This document shows positions 58,109 to 64,000 of a stretch of DNA of 64,000 bases, in pieces; the stretch's first letter is position 1; every line of letters starts with the position of its first letter. The position numbers and the translations under genes were made by a program. Origin of the DNA: CAZRVH01 sp964608325. Lineage in GTDB: Bacteria; Patescibacteriota; Gracilibacteria; Peribacterales; Peribacteraceae. Location of the stretch: assembly GCA_964608325.1 (NCBI GenBank), contig CAZSMX010000003.1:14098-78097 (forward strand), written 5' to 3'. Under the pieces are notes generated by a model. It did not search any database. It saw nothing but the letters and a program-made list of their open reading frames with translations, and had not been told where the DNA came from.

Positions 58109-59083
58109 GTGCGCGTATCCCTCATTTTGCCGACCTACAATGAGGCCTCCAATCTAACGGAGGTACTGGAGCGTGTCCATGAAACACTCGATCCTTTCGA
58201 GGTGATCGTCGTGGATGATAACTCGCCGGATCGTACGTGGGAATTGGCTGGGGCATTGCAATCCACGTATCCGTCTTTGCGCGTCATCCGGCGCGTGGGC
58301 CGCAGGGGATTGTCTTCCGCGGTCATCGAAGGATTCGAAGCGGCGAAGGGGGACATGTTCATCGTCATGGATTCCGATCTGCAGCATGATCCGACATTGC
58401 TCCCCCGCATCCAAAATGCCATCGAAGAAGGTGCCGAAATCGCGGTTGCGTCGAGATATGCCGACGGGGGTGACATGAAGGATTGGGGGCCTGTCAGATC
58501 ATTTCTCAGCCGCGTCGCAACGCATATCGCGCATATCGCGGTGCCGAAAGGGGCGACCGATCCGATGAGCGGCTTTTTTTCCATTCGCAGGGAAACGTAC
58601 GCTTCCCTTGCTCCGTCCTTGCGTCCCAGCGGATTCAAGATCCTTTTTGAAATCTTGGCGTTCCTTCCTCGGCATGCGAGGATCGTGGAAATCCCGCTGC
58701 ATTTCGGCGTACGCGAGCGCGGGGAAAGCAAGATGACGCTCTTCGTCCAGCTACAATTCCTGTGGCAGGTCCTGCGCGTGATCGTTCTGCGCCTACAGAT
58801 GCCCCTCCTGATCCTCGTATTCGTCCTGATCGCCGTCTTTTTCCTGTGGAGGCTGTGGGATCTGCGCCTCCTCTATACGAACGCGACGTACAGGTCGTAC
58901 GTGCAGCAAGGCATGACGTCTCTCGCCGATGCACGCGGCTGGCCGTTGTCCGATCTCTCCGTCCGCGCGGTCTACCCCGACCGAGTCCGCCTCATCCATC
59001 GCGTCCATCGCAAAGGTCCGGATGCGACCGACTGCTTTGAGTTGCCGTTTGAATCCGATGCCATCCTGCCATGCGACGACTGA
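58109..59083 (+). CDS. GT2 glycosyltransferase, DPM1-like, with C-terminal membrane segment
   Basis: A 324-residue protein. The GT2 domain (about 1-225) has VSLILPTYNEASNLTEVLERV, VVDDNSPDRTWELA, the DSDLQHDP motif and DPMSGFFSIRRE, matching dolichol-phosphate mannose synthase-like enzymes. A hydrophobic segment at about 228-250 follows, then a 70-residue charged tail of unknown fold. The start is GTG at 58109, supported by TAATCT 6 nt before it. It is coupled to a GT-C-like membrane protein by a 13-nt overlap, the third such pair in the window. Confidence 0.87.
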   Translation: MRVSLILPTYNEASNLTEVLERVHETLDPFEVIVVDDNSPDRTWELAGALQSTYPSLRVIRRVGRRGLSSAVIEGFEAAKGDMFIVMDSDLQHDPTLLPRIQNAIEEGAEIAVASRYADGGDMKDWGPVRSFLSRVATHIAHIAVPKGATDPMSGFFSIRRETYASLAPSLRPSGFKILFEILAFLPRHARIVEIPLHFGVRERGESKMTLFVQLQFLWQVLRVIVLRLQMPLLILVFVLIAVFFLWRLWDLRLLYTNATYRSYVQQGMTSLADARGWPLSDLSVRAVYPDRVRLIHRVHRKGPDATDCFELPFESDAILPCDD

Positions 59084-60240
59084 TGATTATCATCGGCTTG
59101 GAGGCGTATGCCGTGTTGCTCGCATGGTTGCAGGGAGGCGTGCGCACGGATGAGGCGAAGTACCTGCTCAGCATTCCCTATCCTCATCCTCCGCTCGCGC
59201 GTTCCATCCTCTCTTTCTTCGACGGATTCGCATGGCAGGCATCCGCGGCCCGCATCCTTTTCGCCTCCCTCGTCGTCCAGGCCGTGTGGATCGTGTGGAA
59301 GATGGGAAAGGGGATGCCGCGGCTCAACCGGTTTGTCCTGTGCGGCAGCTGGCTGCTCTCCTGGGGGGTCTTTTCCCAGGCCGGCGCCGTGATGATGGCG
59401 CCGCTTACCGCGTTGCAGGCGCTGTTTTTCCTCTGGTTGTACGTTCGCGAGGAAGACGCCACCCCCTTCGCCGGCATCGTCGCACTCTTCTGGCTGGCGA
59501 GCCTGTTCACGGCATACCAAATCGCCCTGTTTTTCCCGGTCGTGCTCGTGATTTTTTGGAAGATGAAACTGCCGGCATGGCAGCGGTTCACTTTGTTCCT
59601 GATCCCGATCTTCTTGCTCGGTCTCTACACCCTCACGAATCCCTTCGCCCTCGCATCGATGCTGAACCAAGCGGGGAAGGACGGGGCGGTTTCCCTCGTT
59701 GATCGCGGAATGGCACTCGTATGGCTGTGGTTTGCAGCAGGGAGCGGGGCGTTCAGCATCGCAGGTACGGCGGGATTGTTCCTGTCACGGCGATGGCCGG
59801 TGATTGCGTCGTTCTTGCTGGTGAGTGCGTACGTCTTCGTCGGGTTCCACGAGTACTACGGCATCCTCTTCGTGCCGCTCTTCATCACCAGTCTTTCATT
59901 CCTCCTGAAAGGGTATCCGCGATGGGGCCGCGAGTATGCGATTCTCTTTCTTGTCGGCGCGGGCACGTTCGTTGCGATGTACGCAGAACTTCCTTCACCT
60001 TCCGTCGCGCGGGAAACGATGCGTTCGATCGCGCAGCGCGGATCGGAAGGCATCGTGTTGATCGACGGCAGCTTCGGGCATGAGTGGCAGTACGAAAGTC
60101 CGTATCCCATCCTGAAATACGGCGAGTGGTTGTTGCTCGGCGCACAGGCGGTCGTCTGTTTGGATGATGCCTGCGACGTGCGCGGAAATGGCGAATTCGA
60201 GAGGATCAACGCGCCCGTGGAGACGTGGGTGCGCAAATAA
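59071..60240 (+). CDS. Polytopic membrane protein, GT-C-like (ArnT/PMT-type)
   Basis: A 389-residue protein with about ten hydrophobic segments. The first outside loop contains RTDEAKYLLSIPYPHPPL (about 29-46), which resembles the acidic DEA/DExYY motif of ArnT/PMT-type glycosyltransferases that use polyprenyl-phosphate sugars. The start at 59071 gives a basic MRR end; the alternative ATG at 59083 overlaps the GT2 stop by 1 nt. The GT2 upstream is the probable donor synthase. A C-terminal part of about 70 residues is outside the membrane. Confidence 0.72.
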   Translation: MRRLMIIIGLEAYAVLLAWLQGGVRTDEAKYLLSIPYPHPPLARSILSFFDGFAWQASAARILFASLVVQAVWIVWKMGKGMPRLNRFVLCGSWLLSWGVFSQAGAVMMAPLTALQALFFLWLYVREEDATPFAGIVALFWLASLFTAYQIALFFPVVLVIFWKMKLPAWQRFTLFLIPIFLLGLYTLTNPFALASMLNQAGKDGAVSLVDRGMALVWLWFAAGSGAFSIAGTAGLFLSRRWPVIASFLLVSAYVFVGFHEYYGILFVPLFITSLSFLLKGYPRWGREYAILFLVGAGTFVAMYAELPSPSVARETMRSIAQRGSEGIVLIDGSFGHEWQYESPYPILKYGEWLLLGAQAVVCLDDACDVRGNGEFERINAPVETWVRK

Positions 60241-60265
60241 AAAAAGCCGCGGGGTCAACGCGGCT
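60238..60265 (-). terminator. Intrinsic terminator
   Basis: AGCCGCG (60245-60251) and CGCGGCT (60259-60265) pair; read leftward a run of seven T follows. It ends the small gene at 60290 and may also help stop the convergent gene ending at 60240. Confidence 0.85.
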
Positions 60266-60289
60266 CGTGTTGTTCGGTCTCTCCGGCGA

Positions 60290-60466
60290 TTAGAGTGGCA
60301 GCTTGTCGACCAAGTGCCAGAGTGCGACGCTTCCGCCTTTGAGGATTTGCTTCGGTGTCGCATCGATCAACTGTCCGTACTGCCATGAGGCGTACAACCA
60401 GTATCCCGTGCAGCACAGCATGTATCCCAGGACGAAGCTCGCACCACCGCGGATCAATGTGATCAT
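60290..60466 (-). CDS. Small hypothetical membrane-associated protein (58 residues)
   Basis: A short gene with every signal of expression: a consensus promoter, AGGA about 7 nt before the ATG and a terminator. The product starts MITLIRGGASFVLGYMLCCTG, one hydrophobic helix of about 22 residues with two adjacent cysteines, then a soluble part with tryptophans and tyrosines (YWLYASWQYGQLIDATPKQ). I recognise no family. It may be a small membrane regulator or subunit. Confidence 0.65.
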   Translation of the reverse strand: MITLIRGGASFVLGYMLCCTGYWLYASWQYGQLIDATPKQILKGGSVALWHLVDKLPL

Positions 60467-60507
60467 GACCGGGTCCTTATGAGAGAGAACAGGGGAACAA
60501 CTATGTT

Positions 60508-60540
60508 ATTTTAAAACTAATATAGTATTTGGTCAAATAC
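60508..60540 (-). promoter_or_regulatory. Promoter TTGACC-17-TAAAAT with palindrome over -35
   Basis: Read leftward, TTGACC (60536-60531) and TAAAAT (60513-60508) are 17 bp apart. GTATTT (60525-60530) and AAATAC (60535-60540) form a perfect inverted repeat around GGTC that covers the -35 box, a likely operator. The leader is about 35 nt. Confidence 0.65.
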
Positions 60541-60558
60541 ACTCGGAATGACCAATGA

Positions 60559-61506
60559 TTATACTTTATAGTATTCCTTATACCATTCCACGAACTTCGG
60601 AATGCCGTCCTTGATCGGCGTCGTAGGCATGTAGCCGAGTTTCTCTTTCGCGTGCTCGATGCCTGCGAGGCTGGCCGTGGTGTCGCCCGGCTGCATCGGG
60701 AGGAATTCTTTCTTCCCTTCCTTGCCAAGCGCTTTTTCCAGGTACCCGATGTAATCCATCAGCTCCTCCTTGCGTCCGCATCCCAGGTTGAAGATTTCCT
60801 CGGGATAGTTCTTGTCCACCGATGCGATGATTCCCGACACGATGTCGTCCACATACGTGAAGTCGCGCTGCATCTTGCCTTCGCCGAAGACGGGGAGCGT
60901 GTCGCCCTTCATAATCTTGTCCGCGAAGAGGAACAGCGCCATGTCCGGGCGGCCGTAGGGTCCGTATACCGTGAAGAAACGCAGGCCGGTGACGTTCGTG
61001 CCGTACAGGGAATGGTAGACGTGCGCCATCAGTTCGTTGTCTTTCTTGTTCATGCCGTACAGCGACAGCTGGTTGTCCGTGCGGTCGGTCTCTTCCGCGG
61101 GATACTTGCCGTTGCCGCCGTACACCGAGCTCGACGATGCGTAGATGAGTCCGGGAATCTTCTGCAGGCGCACTTCGTCCAGCACGTGGAAGAATCCCTT
61201 GATGTTGATGTCCACGTATTCCGTCGGGTGGTCGAACGCGTAGCGCACGCCCGCGAGCGCCGCGAGGTGGATCACTCGGTCCACTCCTTCCATGCACTTG
61301 GCCACCGTCGGGCGGTCCAGGATGTCGCCCTTCGTGAAGCTGAACCCCTTGCGGCCCTGCAGGATCTTCAGGCGCGCTTCCTTCAAGGTCGGATCGTAAT
61401 AGGCATTCATGTTGTCGAGTCCCACGACTTCGTCGCCGCGGTCGAGGAGTTTCATCGCCGTGTGGAATCCGATGAATCCGGAAGAACCAGTGAGGAGGAT
61501 GCGCAT
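60559..61506 (-). CDS. NAD-dependent epimerase, UDP-glucuronate 4-epimerase-like
   Basis: A 315-residue short-chain dehydrogenase. LLTGSSGFIGFHTAMKLLDRG binds NAD; the DNMNAYYDPTLKEARL stretch, AALAGVRYAFDHP, SSSSVYGG and YGMNKKDNELMAH (Tyr-x3-Lys) and FFTVYGPYGRPDMA are the signature of UDP-glucuronate/UDP-GalA epimerases (GlaE/CapI type). With Ugd at 62565 it can provide UDP-GalA. TATACT lies 8 nt before the ATG. It is divergent from the LuxR gene. Confidence 0.88.
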   Translation of the reverse strand: MRILLTGSSGFIGFHTAMKLLDRGDEVVGLDNMNAYYDPTLKEARLKILQGRKGFSFTKGDILDRPTVAKCMEGVDRVIHLAALAGVRYAFDHPTEYVDINIKGFFHVLDEVRLQKIPGLIYASSSSVYGGNGKYPAEETDRTDNQLSLYGMNKKDNELMAHVYHSLYGTNVTGLRFFTVYGPYGRPDMALFLFADKIMKGDTLPVFGEGKMQRDFTYVDDIVSGIIASVDKNYPEEIFNLGCGRKEELMDYIGYLEKALGKEGKKEFLPMQPGDTTASLAGIEHAKEKLGYMPTTPIKDGIPKFVEWYKEYYKV

Positions 61507-61565
61507 AGGTCCGGAGTATACCCCCCGCTTTTGCCTTTTGGCAGATTTTAAACCTTCTTCTGATA

Positions 61566-61595
61566 TTGACTAATTTATATTACTATTTCATAGTA
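61566..61595 (+). promoter_or_regulatory. Promoter TTGACT-17-CATAGT with inverted repeat
   Basis: TTGACT (61566-61571) and CATAGT (61589-61594) are 17 bp apart. TACTAT (61581-61586) and ATAGTA (61590-61595) form a perfect inverted repeat with a 3-bp spacer over the -10 box. The LuxR protein itself could bind here. Confidence 0.5.
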
Positions 61596-61652
61596 TAAAT
61601 AGTTACGTATTCGCTCCTGTCACATCATCATTTTTGAGAAGGTAGGTGTCTC

Positions 61653-62291
61653 GTGTCGAAACTGATTCTGGTACACGCCCATGAAGTGATACGACGGGGT
61701 TTGGAAGATTTTCTTTCCAATTCCACGGACCTCACGGTGGTGGCGCAGTGCTCTACGATCAAGGAGGCCGAAGCCGCCATCGCCAGCCATCCCGAAGCAC
61801 TGCTCGTTTCCGACACCCTGATCGGTGACGCGGAAGCGTATCACTTGTTTTCCCTCGCGGAACGGTCGGTTGCCCTCTCGCACCAGCAGAATCCCACGCA
61901 TGTCGCGCGGGTCATCGCAGCCGGCGCCCAGGATTTCATTCCGTCCGGGATGGGCCAAGACGAGATGTTGTTGCGGATCCGTTCGGCGGCGAAAGGCGAG
62001 CCGGCCCCTTCCTCTCGCAGCCAGTTCGCGACCGTAAAGGAGCAAATGGGTTTGCGAAAGCCCATCCCGCAGGATCCGTTTACCGAGCTGACGCCGCGTG
62101 AATCCCAAACACTGCGTTGCCTCTCGTACGGCCTGGCGAACGCCGAGATCGCGAAGTTCTGCGAGATCAGCATCGAGACGGTGAAGGAGCACGTGCAGCA
62201 CATGCTCCGGAAGCTTTGCGTGAACGACCGCACGCAGGCGGCGGTCATGTACGTCCGCATGATCGAATTGAACCAGGCGGATTCCCAGTGA
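61653..62291 (+). CDS. LuxR/NarL-type response regulator with degenerate receiver domain
   Basis: A 212-residue protein. The C-terminal HTH (about 145-205) is typical: LTPRESQTLRCLSYGLANAEIAK and the recognition helix ISIETVKEHVQHMLRKL. The N-terminal receiver keeps an Asp in LLVSDTLIGD (about residue 54), but the acidic pair at the start is replaced (VHAHEVIRRG) and the switch Lys is missing (DFIPSGM). It is likely controlled without classical phosphorylation. The GTG start has AGGTAGG upstream. No sensor kinase is adjacent. It may regulate parts of the sugar locus. Confidence 0.85.
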   Translation: MSKLILVHAHEVIRRGLEDFLSNSTDLTVVAQCSTIKEAEAAIASHPEALLVSDTLIGDAEAYHLFSLAERSVALSHQQNPTHVARVIAAGAQDFIPSGMGQDEMLLRIRSAAKGEPAPSSRSQFATVKEQMGLRKPIPQDPFTELTPRESQTLRCLSYGLANAEIAKFCEISIETVKEHVQHMLRKLCVNDRTQAAVMYVRMIELNQADSQ

Positions 62292-62323
62292 CAGCAATGT
62301 CGTCCCAAGGGACGGCATGAAGA

Positions 62324-62354
62324 GGCGATATCCCTCGTGGATGTCGCCTTTTTT
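62324..62354 (+). terminator. Intrinsic terminator of the LuxR gene
   Basis: GGCGATATCC (62324-62333) and GGATGTCGCC (62339-62348) form a 10-bp stem with a G-T pair, followed by six T residues. Confidence 0.9.
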
Positions 62355-62375
62355 AAGTGTTATATTAGCCCCCCC

Positions 62376-62579
62376 ATGGTCAAACCGTTCATCAAAGATC
62401 CGTCCATTCCTCCCATGAAAGAAGGTGACGCGATCCCCGTGCAATACATTGAGCCCCTTGCGTCCGCCAAACTGATCGAACGGGGGGTGACACCGAAGGG
62501 TGAGGCCGTTCCGAAAAGGATCGCACAGGCTTCCGTACGGACGGTCGAAGACGTCCTGTCCGTCTTAGGCATCGACTGA
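62376..62579 (+). CDS. Small hypothetical protein (67 residues)
   Basis: A soluble 67-residue protein, MVKPFIKDPSIPPMKEGD at the start, that I do not recognise. The C-terminal half (EAVPKRIAQASVRTVEDVLSVLG) looks helical. TATATT lies 9 nt before the ATG, so the gene has its own leaderless-type promoter directly after the LuxR terminator. Its last 15 nt overlap the convergent ugd gene. The composition suggests a real protein, but confidence is limited by size. Confidence 0.55.
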   Translation: MVKPFIKDPSIPPMKEGDAIPVQYIEPLASAKLIERGVTPKGEAVPKRIAQASVRTVEDVLSVLGID

Positions 62580-63887
62580 CCCCATTCCGATTCCCACGTA
62601 CGTCAGTCCCGCTTCTTTCACTTCGCCCGGTTCGTACACGTTGCGGCCGTCGAAGAGGAGGTCGCCTTTCATCATGCCTTTGATCTCCTTGAGGTCCGCC
62701 CCGCGGAACACGTCCCATTCAGTGATCACCGCCAGCGCATCCGCGCCTTTCGCGGCGTCGTGCGGTTGCTGCGCGTAGGTGACGGAGGAGGGGAGCATCG
62801 GACGGGCACGGTCCTCCGCCGCGGGGTCGAACGCGACGACGGAGTGTCCCGCGTTGATGAGCGCCGGGATGATGTCCAGGCTCGGCGCATCGCGCATGTC
62901 ATCGGTCTTGGGCTTGAAGCTCAGTCCCCACACCGCCACCGTCGATCCCGGTTTCAGCTCGCGCAGCATGGTGTCGATGAAGCGCTTGCGCTGCCGCTGG
63001 TTGATCGCGTCCGTCGCTTCCACGATGGGCAAATCGATACCCAGCTCCTGCGCGGTGGCGAGCAACGCCTTCACGTCCTTCGGGAAGCAGCTTCCGCCGT
63101 AGCCGATGCCCGCGTGCAGGAAGCGCGGCCCGATGCGGCTGTCCAGCCCGATGCCCTGCGCCACGTCGCGGATGTTCGCGCCTGTCTTCTCGCACATCTC
63201 GGTGAGCATGTTGATGAAGCTGATCTTCGTCGCCAGGAAACTGTTGGCGGCGTACTTCACGATCTCCGCGCTCTCGCGGCCCATGAAGACGAGGGGCTTT
63301 CCCACGCGCGTGATGGGGCGGTAGAGCTCTTCGATTTCATCGACCGCCCAGTCATGCCCGTTGATGCCTACGATGACGCGCTCCGGCATCATCGTGTCGC
63401 CCACGGCCATGCCCTCGCGCAGGAATTCCGGGTTGCTGATGACGGGAATGCGGATGTCGAGCCCGCGCCGTTCCAAAATCGCGTCGATCTTTTCCTGGCA
63501 CTTCGCGCCCGTGCCCACCGGCACCGTCGACTTGTTCACGAAGATCACGTCCTTCGCCGCGTGTTCGGCCACTGTCTCGGCCACCTTGAATACCGCCCTC
63601 AGGTCCGCCTTGTACCCCTCGTCCGGCGGCGTGGCCACCGCGGAAAACACGATGCGCACGTCGGGGAGTATTTCCTTGAGGTCCGTCGTGAAGCGCAATC
63701 GTCCGTTCTTCAGTCCTTCCTTGATGAGTTCTTCCAGTCCCGGTTCGTAGATGGGGGACACGCCCTGTCTCAGCATCTCCACTTTCGCCGCGTCGATATC
63801 CACGCCCACGACCTCGTGTCCCAGCTCCGCGAAGCACGCCGCAGTGACGAGTCCCACGTAGCCGGTGCCCACCACTGCAATTGTCAT
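62565..63887 (-). CDS. ugd: UDP-glucose 6-dehydrogenase
   Basis: A 440-residue nucleotide-sugar dehydrogenase of the bacterial Ugd/TuaD group. AVVGTGYVGLVTAACFAELGHEV binds NAD; VNKSTVPVGTG, NPEFLREGMAV and the catalytic cysteine in GYGGSCFPKD (about residue 262) are complete, and the C-terminal UDP-binding domain has GLSFKPKTDDMRDAPS. It makes UDP-glucuronate, a substrate for the epimerase at 60559. TAAAAT lies 6 nt before the ATG, in the 23 bp between it and tRNA-Ser. Confidence 0.96.
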   Translation of the reverse strand: MTIAVVGTGYVGLVTAACFAELGHEVVGVDIDAAKVEMLRQGVSPIYEPGLEELIKEGLKNGRLRFTTDLKEILPDVRIVFSAVATPPDEGYKADLRAVFKVAETVAEHAAKDVIFVNKSTVPVGTGAKCQEKIDAILERRGLDIRIPVISNPEFLREGMAVGDTMMPERVIVGINGHDWAVDEIEELYRPITRVGKPLVFMGRESAEIVKYAANSFLATKISFINMLTEMCEKTGANIRDVAQGIGLDSRIGPRFLHAGIGYGGSCFPKDVKALLATAQELGIDLPIVEATDAINQRQRKRFIDTMLRELKPGSTVAVWGLSFKPKTDDMRDAPSLDIIPALINAGHSVVAFDPAAEDRARPMLPSSVTYAQQPHDAAKGADALAVITEWDVFRGADLKEIKGMMKGDLLFDGRNVYEPGEVKEAGLTYVGIGMGSVDA

Positions 63888-63910
63888 ATTCTTATTTTAG
63901 CAAGGAAATC

Positions 63911-64000
63911 TGGCGGAGAGGGAGGGATTCGAACCCTCGATCCCGTTTCCGGGATACACGATTTCGAGTCGTGCGCTTTCGACCACTCAGCCACCTCTCC
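63911..64000 (-). tRNA. tRNA-Ser (anticodon CGA)
   Basis: A 90-nt class II tRNA with encoded CCA that ends exactly at the window edge. Acceptor GGAGAGG/CCTCTCC, anticodon loop with CGA (codon UCG), a long variable arm (ATCCCGGAAACGGGAT) and GTTCGAATC T-loop are complete. Confidence 0.95.

Noticed and set aside
1..64000. Reassigned UGA codon as in Gracilibacteria or SR1
   Set aside because: UGA ends many genes precisely at ATGA or TGATG overlaps with the next gene, and no gene needs UGA read-through to keep its family length.

Overview
The window reads as a compact, fairly GC-rich bacterial chromosome with standard stop codon use (UGA ends many genes, often in ATGA overlaps). Small genes, few Shine-Dalgarno sites, many conserved hypotheticals and a huge sugar locus suggest a Patescibacteria/CPR-type organism, perhaps the Peribacteria/Peregrinibacteria side. 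That placement is inference; no rRNA is present.

Layout: positions 1-16.6 kb hold mostly housekeeping genes: a truncated S41 peptidase, an Fe-S related protein, ndk, an M16 peptidase, rpmH, a PduO-type cobalamin adenosyltransferase, pheT, tRNA-Ser(GGA), a peptidase-E-like protein, an HD phosphohydrolase, a GGQ release-factor-like protein, rpmB, an M50 site-2 protease, tRNA-Thr(GGT) with two decayed tandem copies, and sufS-sufU. AT-richer accessory patches interrupt this block at about 5.3-6.0 kb, 11.9-12.6 kb and 13.9-14.5 kb.

From 16.66 kb to 63.9 kb almost every gene concerns surface polysaccharide or glycoconjugate synthesis. There are about twelve glycosyltransferases of families GT2 and GT4, three GT-C-like polytopic membrane proteins, two methyltransferases, a DUF2304 and a GtrA membrane protein, an ABC-type flippase and a rich set of nucleotide-sugar enzymes: RfbB/RfbC, WecB/WecC (UDP-ManNAc to UDP-ManNAcA), Gmd/Fcl (GDP-fucose), Ugd and a UDP-glucuronate-epimerase-like protein, a PseB-like 4,6-dehydratase, NeuC-NeuB-NeuA (CMP-nonulosonate), and a HisF/HisH/WbpG-type amidotransferase trio that likely makes acetamidino sugars. 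No initiating sugar-1-phosphate transferase, polymerase or ligase was recognised, so the locus probably continues outside or uses unfamiliar proteins. The window ends with tRNA-Ser(CGA).

Regulation: a striking feature is a TANNNT -10 box 6-10 nt before the start codon of about two dozen genes that begin transcription units, several with a good -35 box 17 nt further up. This points to widespread leaderless transcription. Inside operons, genes mostly overlap by 1-8 nt. Other structures worth attention are a duplicated 3' end of the pduO gene flanking a small AT-rich insertion, tandem tRNA-Thr pseudogenes, a small palindromic repeat family with compensatory changes, and G-rich hairpin elements, one of which is inserted in frame in a glycosyltransferase.
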